Shown: positions 46,311 through 55,688, counted from the first letter of the stretch. The stretch is DNA of 64,000 nt from Bradyrhizobium sp. SRS-191 (GCF_024586915.1 NZ_JANBVS010000003.1:248001-312000); one strand, 5' to 3'. Notes: generated from the sequence alone by a model not told the origin. A program made the numbers and translations.

Positions 46311-47072
46311 ATGGCGAAACCGGCAGTGGTTGTGGTGGGCGCGGACAAGGGCGGGGTCGGCAAGACCACGGTGTCGCGGACGTTGCTCGATTATTTCAGC
46401 GCCAACAACGTCCCCACCCGGGCGTTCGACACCGAGCATCCGCGCGGCACCCTGAAGCGCTTCCACCCGGAGATCACCGAGATCGTCGACATGAACTCGA
46501 CGCCGGACCAGATGAAGATCTTCGACACCTTGAGCGCCGTCGCCCCCTCGGTGACCGTGATCGACGTCCGCGCCGGCCTGATGTCCCCGACCCTGGCCGC
46601 GCTCCGCGACATCGGCTTCCTCGACGCCGCCCGCTCCGGCCAGATCACCTTCGCGGTGTTCCACATCCTGGGCTCCTCGATCGCCTCGCTGGACGAGATC
46701 GCCGAGACGGCGAGCTACATGATCGGCGCGAAATATTTCCTGGTGAAGAACTTCATCAACAACACCAGCTTCTTCGAGTGGGACCAGTCGACCTACAATT
46801 CCTACTTCCACCGCATCAAGGATGCGACCGAGCTGACCATCCCGAAGCTGAACGAGATGGCGTTCGAGCAGGTCGAGGTCGCCTCGGTGCCGTTCCTCAA
46901 ATTCGTCGCCAACAAGGGCCCGCGCGACGAGGCCGCCAACTACTCCTTCGTGCTGCGCGGCTATGTCCGGCATTGGCTCGCCAACGTCTGGAGCGAGTAC
47001 GACCGCATCAAGCTGACCGACATCGTCGGCTCGAACAAGCCGGCGGCGCCGCGGCCGGCCGGGGAAAAATAG
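46311..47072 (+). CDS. ParA/MinD-like P-loop ATPase
   Basis: A 253-aa deviant Walker A ATPase. The motif VVVGADKGGVGKTTVSRTLLDYF near the start carries the KGGxGKTT signature of ParA proteins. A second motif, VTVIDVRAGL, fits Walker B. The C-terminal half has no HTH or known add-on. Its neighbour 57 bases downstream shares the overall order but a degraded P-loop. No parB or parS-like site is seen nearby, so this is not the chromosomal parAB pair. It could act in positioning of an unknown cargo. An alternative ATG 16 codons upstream is unlikely. Confidence 0.78.
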   Translation: MAKPAVVVVGADKGGVGKTTVSRTLLDYFSANNVPTRAFDTEHPRGTLKRFHPEITEIVDMNSTPDQMKIFDTLSAVAPSVTVIDVRAGLMSPTLAALRDIGFLDAARSGQITFAVFHILGSSIASLDEIAETASYMIGAKYFLVKNFINNTSFFEWDQSTYNSYFHRIKDATELTIPKLNEMAFEQVEVASVPFLKFVANKGPRDEAANYSFVLRGYVRHWLANVWSEYDRIKLTDIVGSNKPAAPRPAGEK

Positions 47073-47128
47073 CGGCTCCGTGAATGATGGGGCTTTATCG
47101 CAAGCGCGTTTGACCTGATATAGGTCGG

Positions 47129-47797
47129 ATGCCCGCGACGCCCGTCTACATCGTCTGCTCGCCCCGGCCGCAGTCCGGGAAGACGCTGCTTGCGCGGGTC
47201 TTGAGCGAGTTCCTGCTGCTCCAGAACGGCCAGGTGCTCGCCTTCGACGTCACCCTGCGCGAGCCGTCGCTGCTCGACTTCCTGCCGCAGATCACGGAAA
47301 CCGCGACGATCGAGGACACCTACGGCAAGATCCAGCTGATGGATCGCGTCATCCTCAACGACGGCGTCCCCAAGGTGATCGACCTCGGCTACTACTCGTT
47401 CGACGAGTTCTTCAAAATGTCCGAACAGATCGGCTTTTTGAAGGAGGCGGCGCGGCGGAACGTGGTCCCGATCGTGCTGTATTGCGCGGAGGGCGACCGC
47501 GTCTCGATGCGTTGCTATGACGCCCTGCGCCGGCAGATCCCGAAGAACCAGCTGATCGTGGTCGAGAACGACCACGTGCTGCGCGAGGAATTGCCCCAGC
47601 TCTACAGCCGCAGCAGGCATCTCAAGATCGCAGCCCTGCCCGCGTTCCTGAAGACCTATATCGAGCGCTACTCGTTCTCCTTCACCGGCTATCTGCGCCA
47701 GGAGCGCGATTCCTCCACCGAGCTCTATCAATGGATCCGGCGCAACTATTATGCGTTCCGCGAGATCGAGCTGGAGCTGGTGATGCAGCGCTCCTGA
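47129..47797 (+). CDS. ParA-like protein with atypical P-loop
   Basis: A 222-aa protein opening with VYIVCSPRPQSGKTLLARVL: a P-loop-like strand and helix, but with PRPQSGKT where ParA proteins have KGGxGKT. The following FDVTLREPSLLDFL and PKVIDLGYYSFDEFF parallel the switch and Walker B regions of the previous gene's product. The C-terminal part (IRRNYYAFREIELELVM) is basic and aromatic. It probably retains nucleotide binding, but ParA-type ATP sandwiching is doubtful. Tandem order with the previous gene suggests they work together. Function unknown. Confidence 0.72.
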   Translation: MPATPVYIVCSPRPQSGKTLLARVLSEFLLLQNGQVLAFDVTLREPSLLDFLPQITETATIEDTYGKIQLMDRVILNDGVPKVIDLGYYSFDEFFKMSEQIGFLKEAARRNVVPIVLYCAEGDRVSMRCYDALRRQIPKNQLIVVENDHVLREELPQLYSRSRHLKIAALPAFLKTYIERYSFSFTGYLRQERDSSTELYQWIRRNYYAFREIELELVMQRS

Positions 47798-47806
47798 CGC
47801 GCGGCT

Positions 47807-47861
47807 CTAGAGCATGATCTTTTCGGAAAACCGGCTTCCACTTTTCCGGATCATGCTCTAG
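47807..47861. repeat. 55-bp palindromic repeat between convergent genes, overlapping apt stop
   Basis: Ends CTAGAGCATGATC and ATCATGCTCTAG are inverted, with a middle TTTTCGGAAAACCGGCTTCCACTTTTCCGG that is partly self-complementary. This sequence type is familiar in Rhizobiales. The apt TAG stop codon (47858-47860, minus strand) is made of repeat bases. Confidence 0.88.
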
Positions 47862-48397
47862 TGCCCCTCGAACGAGATCAGCGTGCGCACGGGCACGTCG
47901 AGCGCGCGCAGCTTGGCGGCGCCGCCGAGATCCGGCAGGTCGATGATGAAGCAGGCGGCCACCACGGTGGCGCCGATCTGGCGCAGCAGCTTCACCGCGC
48001 CCTCGGCCGTGCCGCCGGTGGCGATGAGGTCGTCGACCAGGATCACCCGCTCGCCGGGCTGCACCGCGTCAACATGCATCTCCATCTCGTCGGTGCCGTA
48101 TTCCAGCGCATAGGACATGCTGACCGTCTTGTGCGGCAGCTTGCCTTTTTTCCGGATCGGCACGAAGCCGGCCGAGAGCTGATGCGCGACCGCGCCGCCG
48201 AGGATGAAGCCGCGCGCCTCGATGCCCGCGACCTTGTCCATCTTCGAGCCGGCCCAGGGATGCACCAGCTCGTCGACCGCGCGGCGAAACGCGCGCGCGT
48301 CCGCCAACAAGGTCGTGATGTCCCGGAACAGGATGCCGGGCTTGGGGTAGTCCGGAATCGTGCGGACCGTGTTCTTGATGTCCAGATCGAACGTCAT
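47858..48397 (-). CDS. apt: Adenine phosphoribosyltransferase
   Basis: A 179-aa purine salvage enzyme: adenine plus PRPP gives AMP. The family blocks are [33 protein letters not shown] and the PRPP-binding loop [15 protein letters not shown]. The ATG (MTFDLD) matches family starts and follows GAGAGCACG; a start 33 bases upstream is possible. It is 76 bases downstream of trpE(G) on the same strand. The stop codon lies inside a dispersed repeat. Confidence 0.95.
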   Translation of the reverse strand: MTFDLDIKNTVRTIPDYPKPGILFRDITTLLADARAFRRAVDELVHPWAGSKMDKVAGIEARGFILGGAVAHQLSAGFVPIRKKGKLPHKTVSMSYALEYGTDEMEMHVDAVQPGERVILVDDLIATGGTAEGAVKLLRQIGATVVAACFIIDLPDLGGAAKLRALDVPVRTLISFEGH

Positions 48398-48473
48398 CGT
48401 GCTCTCATCCACTCTGTTGCTCGTCGTCATCGCGAGGCCTCGCCGCTGGCGCGCCTCGCCATGACGGCAGTGA

Positions 48474-50639
48474 TCAACTCCCCGGCTGATTGAGCCGGAA
48501 CGCATTCTCCACGATCCTCAGGCCGACGGCATCGCCGAGCGACATCAGCGATTCCGGGTGGAACTGAACGCCGCCGACCGGCAGCGTCTTGTGCTCGATC
48601 GCCATCGCCACGCCGTCCTCGGTCGCCGCCGTGACGGTCAGGACCTCGGGCATGCTGTCGCGCTCGACGTAGAGCGAGTGATAGCGGCCGATGACGATCT
48701 CGTTCGGCAATCCCTGCATCAGCCGTCCGCCGCGCACCTGGACCCGCGACGGCCGGCCGTGCGCAGGCTGCGCGAGCTGGCCGAGCTGGCCGCCGAAATA
48801 CTCGCCCATCGCCTGCACGCCGAGGCACACGCCGAAGATCGGCAGCTTCTTTGCGAGCGCCGCGTCGATCGTCGTGGAGATCTTGAAGTCCTCCGGACGG
48901 CCCGGCCCCGGCGACAACACGATCAGGTCCCAGCTGCGCTCGGCCAGCATCTTCAGTGCATGGATGTAACGCACCACGGTGACGTTGGCGCCGACCTGGC
49001 GGAAATAGTCGGCCAGCATGTGCACGAACGAATCGTCGTGATCGATCAGCAGCACGTTCTTGCCCGAGCCGGTGGCGTCCGGCGCGATCGAGGACAGCGG
49101 CTTCGGCGGGTCGCCGCGCAGCGCCTGGAATAGCGCAGCCGCCTTGACCTGGCACTCCCTGTCCTCGGCCGCGGGATCGGAATCGAACAGACAGGTCGCG
49201 CCGACGCGGACTTCGGCGAGCCCGTCCTTCATGCGGATGGTGCGGATGGTGAGACCCGTGTTGATCGAGCCGTCGAAATTCACCGCGCCGATCGCGCCGG
49301 CGTACCAGCGCCGCGGCGAGCGCTCATTGTCCTCGACGAACTGCATCGCCCACAGTTTTGGCGCGCCGGTCACGGTGACGGCCCAGGCATGGGTCAAAAA
49401 CGCATCGAGCGCATCGAAGCCCGGCCGCAGCATGCCCTCGACGTGGTCGACGGTGTGGAACAGTTTCGAGTAGGTCTCGATCTGCCGGCGCGCCAGCACC
49501 TTGATGGTGCCGGGCACGCAGATGCGCGCCTTGTCGTTGCGATCGACGTCGGTGCACATGTTGAGCTCGAACTCGTCCTTCTCCGAGTTCAGGAGCTGGC
49601 GGATCTGCTCGGCGTCGCCGATGGCGTCGCGGCCGCGCGCGATGGTGCCGGAGATCGGACAGGTCTCGACGCGGCGGCCGTCGGAGCGCACGAACATCTC
49701 GGGCGAAGCCGAAACGAGAAACTCGCCGTCGCCGAGATTCATCAACGCGCCATAGGGCGACGGGTTGATGCGGCAGAGCCGCTGGAACACTTCGGCCGGC
49801 GAGCGCTCGCAGGGCTCAGCGAACAGCTGGCCGGGCACCGCCTCGAACAGGTCGCCGCGGGCAAACGCCGCGCGCGCCTTCTCGACCGTGGCCTGGTACT
49901 CGCCGGGCGCGTGGTCGGCAAAACCCTGGCGCGGCTCCTTGAGATAGACGCTGGCGTCGGTGTCGCGCGGCAAGCCTGAGGTCGACTGGCCGTTCCAGGA
50001 AAAATCGTAGGACAGCACCACGCCGCGGCCGGTGGCGCGATCATAGGCCAGCAGCCGATCCGGGACATAGAGCACGATGTCGCGCTGGTCCTTCTCGCGC
50101 GGCCGCTTTTGCTCGAGGTCTTCGATCTGGAACACGAGGTCGTAGGCGAAGGCGCCGAACAGGCCGAGCAGCGGGTCGTCATTGGCCGAGAGCGACGCGA
50201 TCATCGCCCGCACCAGCGACATCACGCTGGCGCGCCGCGTGCGCTGGTCCTCCTCGACCGGCGCCGGACCGCGAACGATGTGGCCGGCGAGCCGCGCCGG
50301 CGAGGCCGCGGTGATGACCACGCAGGGCTCGCGCAGCGTGTCCTTCAGGAACGCGATCAGCACCTCGCCGCGCTTGTTCAGCGCCTGCAGGGTGAAATCG
50401 GTGCCCTTGGTCTCCAGCACCAGCGGCGGGTCGGCGAAGCCGAGGTCGAAGCTCTCGTAGCGGCCGGGCACGGTCGTGCCCGAGGACAGCACCACGCCGC
50501 GGCGGCGATCGAGCAGGTCGATCAGATCGTCGAGCCGGCTGGCGCCGCCGGAAAACTGCTCGACGGCGCGCGTGATCGCGAGCCCGCTGGAGGTGCGGTA
50601 GTCGCTGCGGGCCGGAAGGGTGAAAACGGTCCTGTTCAT
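48474..50639 (-). CDS. trpE: Anthranilate synthase, fused TrpE-TrpG
   Basis: Fused anthranilate synthase (721 aa) for the first committed step of tryptophan synthesis. The N-terminal ~500 residues are chorismate-binding Trp[44 protein letters not shown] and [15 protein letters not shown]. The C-terminal ~190 residues are a TrpG glutamine amidotransferase with [13 protein letters not shown], nucleophile [13 protein letters not shown] and HPESLMS. All parts are intact. This fusion is known in rhizobia. The ATG is preceded by GAGAGGA and, further up, by a leader peptide and attenuator, so expression is probably controlled by tryptophan. Confidence 0.96.
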   Translation of the reverse strand: MNRTVFTLPARSDYRTSSGLAITRAVEQFSGGASRLDDLIDLLDRRRGVVLSSGTTVPGRYESFDLGFADPPLVLETKGTDFTLQALNKRGEVLIAFLKDTLREPCVVITAASPARLAGHIVRGPAPVEEDQRTRRASVMSLVRAMIASLSANDDPLLGLFGAFAYDLVFQIEDLEQKRPREKDQRDIVLYVPDRLLAYDRATGRGVVLSYDFSWNGQSTSGLPRDTDASVYLKEPRQGFADHAPGEYQATVEKARAAFARGDLFEAVPGQLFAEPCERSPAEVFQRLCRINPSPYGALMNLGDGEFLVSASPEMFVRSDGRRVETCPISGTIARGRDAIGDAEQIRQLLNSEKDEFELNMCTDVDRNDKARICVPGTIKVLARRQIETYSKLFHTVDHVEGMLRPGFDALDAFLTHAWAVTVTGAPKLWAMQFVEDNERSPRRWYAGAIGAVNFDGSINTGLTIRTIRMKDGLAEVRVGATCLFDSDPAAEDRECQVKAAALFQALRGDPPKPLSSIAPDATGSGKNVLLIDHDDSFVHMLADYFRQVGANVTVVRYIHALKMLAERSWDLIVLSPGPGRPEDFKISTTIDAALAKKLPIFGVCLGVQAMGEYFGGQLGQLAQPAHGRPSRVQVRGGRLMQGLPNEIVIGRYHSLYVERDSMPEVLTVTAATEDGVAMAIEHKTLPVGGVQFHPESLMSLGDAVGLRIVENAFRLNQPGS

Positions 50640-50703
50640 GGGGTCCTCTCGGGCGTCCTCTTACGGAATTTGCCGAGGAAACGCCACACAGGACCAACCG
50701 GAA

Positions 50704-50812
50704 GCCGCCGCTGCGTGGCGGCCCCTCTGCGATCGAATGTCAAATGAATCGCACCGGCCACCTTTTACAAGGTGCGCCACCAGAGACGGGCTGGGCGGAC
50801 GACGGTGCTCAT
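50704..50812 (-). promoter_or_regulatory. trp attenuator with alternative stems
   Basis: On the minus strand: CGCACC within the leader reading frame (50771-50776) can pair with GGTGCG (50750-50755). GGTGGCC (50756-50762) can instead pair with GGCCGCC (within 50717-50725). GCCGCC (50717-50722) can pair with GGCGGC (50704-50709). This is the 1:2, 2:3, 3:4 arrangement of trp attenuators. The last stem is followed by TTCCGGTTGG, only weakly T-rich. Confidence 0.65.
50765..50812 (-). CDS. trpL: trpL leader peptide
   Basis: A 15-residue frame, MSTVVRPARLWWRTL, with tandem tryptophan codons at positions 11-12, starting at an ATG 173 bases before the trpE(G) start. Two adjacent Trp codons in a short frame before trpE(G), with alternative stems after them, fit ribosome-mediated attenuation as known for Rhizobiales trpE(G). 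No strong Shine-Dalgarno sequence is seen. Longer overlapping frames in this stretch are discounted. Confidence 0.75.
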   Translation of the reverse strand: MSTVVRPARLWWRTL

Positions 50813-50924
50813 GGCGCGGAACTGACCACGGGCGGCGGCCGGGGTCAAGGGCGGCGGGGGCACAGGTGGGGGTGGCATGCGTCATCGGATCACCGGCCTC
50901 TCCGCGACCTCGCTGCCCAATACA

Positions 50925-51085
50925 GCGCCCTCGCCCCTTGCGGGAGAGGGCATGTGCGGCGGATCCACGTGCTCGGTTGGGTGAGGGGTCTCTCTCCGCG
51001 AGCTCGACTCATGGAAACATACCCCTCACCCAACCGCGTTTGCCGCTCTGTCCGACATGCCCTCTCCCGCAAGGGGCGAGGGCGC
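50925..51085. repeat. Palindromic repeat, copy 2 of the 65-base-arm family
   Basis: Arms 50925-50989 and 51021-51085 match the copy at 3195-3357 in length and ends. The middle of the arms has diverged and pairs only partly; the loop is 31 bases. It adjoins structured element B, with 68 bases between them. Confidence 0.85.
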
Positions 51086-51153
51086 AATAACTGCCAGCGG
51101 CGAGCCGAAGGCGAGATCGCGGAACGGGATGACCACCACACATGGAAAAGCAT

Positions 51154-51585
51154 TCTCGCGACACGATCGGCCCGAGTCCTGATCTTCAAATCCGCCCTCC
51201 TCCAAGTCGAGGGCGCAGGGAAGGCCGGGCATCGGCTGATGCCCGTGGCCCGCCTGCAGCAAAAAAGCAGGCGGCAGTCACCACAGGTCAGCCGGACGAC
51301 CGGCCTTCCCTGCGCGATGGTTTGACGGCTTATACGCACTCTCCCCGGGGACCGGCTGTCTTGCCCCCGTGACCGGCGGATCATCATCACCACCGGCGTG
51401 GCCTCAGCGTCGGGAGGCCAGGACCATACGACTTCGCCGTGCGCGCCCGCCGTTCGTCCGCACGACCATAGCCATGCTGCGACGTGACGCGCCCACCGCA
51501 TCTCCACCCCGCGTGTCGTGACGATCGCGATACGCCCCTCGTGCCGGGGTGAGATGCGCGCACCAAAGCATAAATTCTGATAAAA
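51154..51585 (+). repeat. Structured dispersed element, copy B
   Basis: About 430 bases, same orientation as copy A. Stems: outer 51213-51228/51300-51315 (16 bp, perfect), 51227-51233/51238-51244 (GGGCATC/GATGCCC), 51250-51257/51267-51274 (CCGCCTGC/GCAGGCGG) and 51400-51405/51414-51419 (GGCCTC/GAGGCC). It shares the block CTCCCCGGGGACCGGCTGTC with A and ends near AAATTCTGATAAAAAG. It lies between the trpE(G) leader and a small minus-strand gene; with the adjoining palindrome it occupies most of the 857-base gap. Confidence 0.8.
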
Positions 51586-51669
51586 AGAAATAACTATATT
51601 TTTGACCGAAGGACTGGACAGGCCAAATCAGCTTGAAACGGCTCAGGAATTCGTTCTCGCAAGATCAGG

Positions 51670-51882
51670 CTAAGTCGTGGGATGAATCGCAGCACGCGCT
51701 GCCTGGAGCCGTTCGATCACACGACCGATCTCGTCAGCTCCCATGAACACCTCGACATCGCCGCTTGCTCTCAAAGACAGCGTCAGTCCCACACTGTCGC
51801 CAACAACCCGAATTCCCAGCAAGGCGTCATCACCGGAGGATTTGTCGGTGAAGCTGATTGGCTGATCGTTGATGTCGTTCAT
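51670..51882 (-). CDS. Small hypothetical protein (70 aa)
   Basis: Predicted product MNDINDQPISFTD onwards, then LGIRVVGDSVGLTLSLRASGDVEVFMGADEIGRVIERLQAARAAI. It reads as an alternating beta-strand and a C-terminal amphipathic helix. Longer starts at 51894 and 51933 are possible; no strong ribosome site decides. No family is recognised. Codon use is unremarkable. It lies alone between element B and the chemoreceptor gene. Confidence 0.55.
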   Translation of the reverse strand: MNDINDQPISFTDKSSGDDALLGIRVVGDSVGLTLSLRASGDVEVFMGADEIGRVIERLQAARAAIHPTT

Positions 51883-52023
51883 ATCGCGCGAAACCATGAG
51901 GCAGGACCTGGACGCCGTTGCCGAGGTCAACAATCATATCATCGACGCGGCCCGTACGTCAGCCGGCTCTCGACCGCTCACAAACAACCGCCGCATAGAT
52001 GTGATCGGCAGACTGCAGCAACG

Positions 52024-52049
52024 AAAAAGGCTCCCGATCGGGAGCCTTT
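52024..52049 (-). terminator. Rho-independent terminator after the chemoreceptor gene
   Basis: AGGCTCCCGATCGGGAGCCT with an A-run on the left, giving TTTTT on the minus strand. It lies 30 bases past the chemoreceptor stop. Confidence 0.85.
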
Positions 52050-52078
52050 GGCCGAAGCAACGCGTGCAATCCGTCGCG

Positions 52079-53770
52079 CTACGCCGCGCGGAGCTGCCCC
52101 AGGAAACGATCGAGCTCGTTCTTCAGCCGGCTGCTCTCCTGCGACAACGATTGCGCCGAGGTGAGCACCTGGCTGGACGCGGCACCGGTCTCCCCTGCCC
52201 CACGGTTGACCTCGGTGATGTTGGAGGCCACCTGAGTCGTGCCCTGCGCGGCCTGATCGACGTTGCGGGCGATCTCCTGGGTGGCGGCGCCCTGCTCCTC
52301 GATCGCGGCGGCGATTGCGGCCGAGATTTCGGCGATGCGGTTGATGATGCCGCCGATCTCCTTGATCGTCGCAACGGAGTTCTGCGTGGCGCCCTGCATC
52401 GCCGTGATCTGGGCGCTGATCTCGCCGGTAGCGCTCGCGGTCTGCGCGGCCAACGCCTTCACCTCCTGGGCCACCACAGCGAAGCCGCGGCCGGCATCGC
52501 CGGCGCGCGCCGCCTCGATGGTGGCGTTGAGCGCCAGCAGGTTGGTCTGGCCGGCAATGTCGGTGATCAGCTTCACGACGTCGCCGATGCGATTGGCGGC
52601 GTCCGACAGCTCGCTGATCTGGCCGTCGGTCTTCTCCGCATGCTTCACCGCCTCGTCGGCGATCCGCGACGCCTCCTGGACCTGGCGAGCGATCTCGCTC
52701 ACCGACGTGGACATCTCGGTCGTGGCCGACGCAACGCTCTGCACGTTGGCGGAGGCCTGCTCCGAGGCGACCGCCACCGTCGAGGACAGTGACTGCGTGG
52801 TGTCGGCCGTGCGGCTCAAGGTGGTCGCGGCCCGCTCCAGATCCGACGACGCCGTCGACACCGTCTGGACGATGTTGCCCACCGCCGCCTCGAAGTTCGT
52901 CGCCATCTGCTGCATGTCCGATTTGCGGCGCTGCTCTGCCTCCTGCTTCTGCTGCGCGGCCGCCGCTTCGATCTCCCGCGCACGCACCAGGGTCTGCCGC
53001 AGCTCGATCGAAGATTTTGTCAGCTCGCCGATTTCGTCGCCACGGGCCGCCTGCGACAGGGTCACGTTGAAATCATTCTGCGCCATGCGGACGATGGCGC
53101 CGGTGACCTCCGCCATCGGGCGGCTGATCGACGATGTCGAGACCATGAACGACACGAGGAGCGCGACGGCAAGGCCCGCCAGCGTCACGGCCGACGCCGT
53201 GAAGATCGTCTGGTGCGTCTCTCGGGTCAGGGCGTCGGACCCTTGCGCCGAGGTCTTCTGCAGGAGTTCCGTCAATTGCCGTTGTGTCGCGAGCGCGCCG
53301 AGCATCGTGGGCTCGCAGCTCTTCTTCAGTGCGACTCCGGCGGCGAAGGTGGCGGCCTCACCGCTCGTCGACGCCGCCTGATCGATCGCCGGCTTGCAGC
53401 GGTCGAAGGCCGATCGGACCGCCGATTGCGTCGAGGACACTTGCGCAGCAAACGCCGGCATCAGGCACGCAATCTCGTCCAGCTGATCGAGATAGAGCTT
53501 CTGATTGTCCCCCAGCTCCTTCAGCACACGCGCATTGCCCTCGTCGGTCGATTCGAAAGCGAGGCTGTAGGCGTTGGCCAGCACGGCCATCAGTATCCGG
53601 CCCGAACGGGAGCTGAGCACGGCCGCCTTGTCCTCGTGATCGACCAGGTCCGAATAGTGAGTGTCGATCGATTTCATCGACCAGCCAGAATAGGCGACAC
53701 TGCCGAGGCTCACCAGCCCGAGCAGCAGCAACAGCACGATGATCTTCGACCTGATCTTGAGATTGTTCAT
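52079..53770 (-). CDS. Methyl-accepting chemotaxis protein
   Basis: A 563-aa chemoreceptor. Two membrane segments ([20 protein letters not shown] near the N-terminus, and [18 protein letters not shown] at about residues 190-207) flank a periplasmic sensor of about 150 residues with cysteines near its middle. A HAMP domain follows, then the cytoplasmic signalling domain with the hairpin tip [38 protein letters not shown]. The ATG follows AGGACTCC. No che gene is adjacent. Ligand unknown; the sensor has no Cache or PAS signature I recognise. Confidence 0.94.
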   Translation of the reverse strand: MNNLKIRSKIIVLLLLLGLVSLGSVAYSGWSMKSIDTHYSDLVDHEDKAAVLSSRSGRILMAVLANAYSLAFESTDEGNARVLKELGDNQKLYLDQLDEIACLMPAFAAQVSSTQSAVRSAFDRCKPAIDQAASTSGEAATFAAGVALKKSCEPTMLGALATQRQLTELLQKTSAQGSDALTRETHQTIFTASAVTLAGLAVALLVSFMVSTSSISRPMAEVTGAIVRMAQNDFNVTLSQAARGDEIGELTKSSIELRQTLVRAREIEAAAAQQKQEAEQRRKSDMQQMATNFEAAVGNIVQTVSTASSDLERAATTLSRTADTTQSLSSTVAVASEQASANVQSVASATTEMSTSVSEIARQVQEASRIADEAVKHAEKTDGQISELSDAANRIGDVVKLITDIAGQTNLLALNATIEAARAGDAGRGFAVVAQEVKALAAQTASATGEISAQITAMQGATQNSVATIKEIGGIINRIAEISAAIAAAIEEQGAATQEIARNVDQAAQGTTQVASNITEVNRGAGETGAASSQVLTSAQSLSQESSRLKNELDRFLGQLRAA

Positions 53771-54015
53771 GACGGAGTCCTGGCGAAATCGGCATGCGCG
53801 GTTGCTCGTGGTGCCCATGGGGGAACCAGGATGTCGCGAAGCGGACGCGCCGTTGCGTCCGATATCAGCCGGAGGGAGGTAAGCTTGAGCTACGATCCGC
53901 AGGAGCAGACCGCTACGCAGGAGCGTGAGGCGTCCAAACAATCAACTTGGTCTTAAGTTTGGTTGAACGGAAACGTCCGTCGGAGCCGCGTTACGCCGAG
54001 TTCCGCACCGTATGA

Positions 54016-55068
54016 CTACGGCGCCGGCTTTGTTAGTTTGAGCTCCCTGAATTTCAGCTCTGTTGCGACGACAGCGTTCTCATACACCTCGCCGCGCTCG
54101 ACGAAGTAGTTGAAGTAACCGGCCGGCGTCTCCGGCTGGATCTCGACCAGCTCGACGCGCTTGTATTTCGGGTCGGTGATCGCGCCGGCCTCGATCAGAT
54201 CGTTGATGCGCTTCAACGCATCGACCTCGGCCTTGTAGCCGACGGAGAACCACATCTCGGTGGTCCAATCCTGCACCTCGAACCAGTTGGCGGGCGCTTC
54301 GCCCCGCCATCCCTGGGCGAGCGGACGGACGGCGAAGATGCGGTCGAAGCCGTGCAGCTCGGAGATGATGCTGGCGCGGTGATAGGCGCCGTCCATCTGG
54401 CCGTCGGGCAGCTTGGTGAAACCGTACAGCGTCAGCCACAGCGCCGCCTTGATGGCCTCCGGCGTGATCGGACGCAGGGCGCGCTCGGCGAGCACGTCGG
54501 AGGCGTAGCGCAGGTCGCGCGTCGCGGCGGAGTGCCGCGCCTTGACGGCGTGGGCGTTGCGGATCGACTTCTCCGACGGCAGCAGCGCGCGGGCCGCGTC
54601 GTTGCCGTAGAGACAGCCGGTGCCGGTCTCGGGATCATAGGTGTTGAACACGACACCGATCGACGTGCCGTTCAGCGTCTCTGCGGCCTGCATGAAATCG
54701 GCCTCGCTGCGCACCGGCACATATTGCTGCGCCGGCAGGAGCCGGTCGGCGATCACGTTGAACGGGCCGTCGCGCCAATCGGGCCAGGAAACGAACCGCG
54801 CCACCGCCTCGGCATAGGCGGGGCGGAACACGCCGGGATAGCCGAACACCAGCGTGCGCAGTTGCGAGCCCGGATCACGGGCACGGTCGGAGGAGATCAG
54901 CTGGTCGCGGAGGTCGCGGCCCTGCAGCCAGGCGGTCAGCACCAGGATCTGGCCCGAGGTCGCGGTCACCAGATCCGGCGTGATACCCCAGGCGCGCGCC
55001 GTGTCCAGGAAGCCGGCGCCATGGGCGTTGAGGCCGCCCAGCCCGGCCAGCGCAAAGGCTACACGCAT
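54016..55068 (-). CDS. Patatin-like phospholipase-domain protein
   Basis: A 350-aa patatin-fold protein. The oxyanion region FALAGLGGLNAHGAGFLD and the nucleophile elbow TATSGQ (Ser38) lead, and the catalytic Asp226 is in DGAYHRAS, the patatin DG[A/G] motif. The usual GxSxG reads ATSGQ with Ala in place of the first Gly. No signal peptide is seen. The protein probably hydrolyses a lipid or acyl ester; the atypical elbow leaves activity uncertain. The family has bacterial members of unknown substrate. It lies upstream of the chemoreceptor on the same strand. Confidence 0.75.
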   Translation of the reverse strand: MRVAFALAGLGGLNAHGAGFLDTARAWGITPDLVTATSGQILVLTAWLQGRDLRDQLISSDRARDPGSQLRTLVFGYPGVFRPAYAEAVARFVSWPDWRDGPFNVIADRLLPAQQYVPVRSEADFMQAAETLNGTSIGVVFNTYDPETGTGCLYGNDAARALLPSEKSIRNAHAVKARHSAATRDLRYASDVLAERALRPITPEAIKAALWLTLYGFTKLPDGQMDGAYHRASIISELHGFDRIFAVRPLAQGWRGEAPANWFEVQDWTTEMWFSVGYKAEVDALKRINDLIEAGAITDPKYKRVELVEIQPETPAGYFNYFVERGEVYENAVVATELKFRELKLTKPAP

Positions 55069-55443
55069 GCTGTCTCCCCCTCGCCCATGCTGGACCGAAC
55101 ACTACTTCAGATTGTTTCTGCGATGCAACGGAATCGCGCCAGATCTGTTCAAAAGACGAACCGGATCTCGCTTGGGCGAACATTTCCCTCGCCGAATCCG
55201 CAGGGAATCAACGGTGATTCGCGGGCATAAGGCAGCGTTGGAGAGGGCCAGATCTGCATCCGCCGGCTGTGACCGTGATCACAACCTCATGTTGCGCGCG
55301 TGCAGCATGGTTTACTCGCCTACCAGCGGTTGCCTTGGGCATAAAAAGTTACATAACTTGGCCGGGCACGGGAGCAACACTGTTGTCTATCTGCAATAGT
55401 GTTGGCAATGATTGGTTAACCATATTGAATTACCTTGGTTAAC
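55069..55443. other. 375-base intergenic region
   Basis: It lies between divergent genes. It includes an inverted repeat AACACTGTTG / CAATAGTGTT (55376-55403, one mismatch) and two TTGGTTAAC words, one just before the small basic gene. The right half is AT-rich relative to the window, consistent with a promoter. No other feature was recognised. Confidence 0.5.
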
Positions 55444-55662
55444 ATGGCTCGCGGCAAACAGCCTTCCGTGTCGCATGCGCTCCCGAAGCAGCAGTCGCTG
55501 CTCGATTGCTTCCTCGAAGCGCAGGCGAAGAGGACGAAGCGTCGACGGCGCTCCGCCGACGGGGCGGCCAGCGCCGGTCTCCTGAATCCTGCGGACGACA
55601 CACCGGCCGACGATGAGGCCGGTCCGACATCCGGCGGGGTCAAGACCGCCGGCGCCGTCTGA
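55444..55662 (+). CDS. Small basic protein (72 aa), hypothetical
   Basis: Predicted product MARGKQPSVSHALPKQQSLLDCFLEAQAKRTKRRRRSADG onwards. A basic, probably helical N-terminal part (QSLLDCFLEAQAKRTKRRRR) is followed by a low-complexity acidic/Ala/Gly tail. No ribosome site is clear, but AT-rich sequence and direct repeats precede it. It converges on the dienelactone hydrolase gene, 26 bases away. Function unknown. Confidence 0.45.
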   Translation: MARGKQPSVSHALPKQQSLLDCFLEAQAKRTKRRRRSADGAASAGLLNPADDTPADDEAGPTSGGVKTAGAV

Positions 55663-55688
55663 CGGCGCGCGACCGCGCCCTGCTTCGC

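Noticed and set aside
40938..46973. A 2,011-codon open frame on the minus strand, the longest in the window
   Set aside because: It is opposite smc, the Rsm22-family gene, lemA, the M48 protease gene and a ParA-like gene, all with clear family motifs. Its peptide is low-complexity Arg/Ala/Ser/Gly, as expected from the reverse strand of GC-rich genes.
50661..50885. A 74-codon minus-strand frame upstream of trpE(G)
   Set aside because: It overlaps the trp leader in another frame and lacks composition typical of a protein. The 15-codon frame with tandem Trp codons explains the region better.
51026..51262. Open frame with peptide MLQAGHGHQPMPG similar to one in element A
   Set aside because: Same cause: two copies of a non-coding repeat give matching spurious peptides. 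It crosses the boundary between two different repeats.
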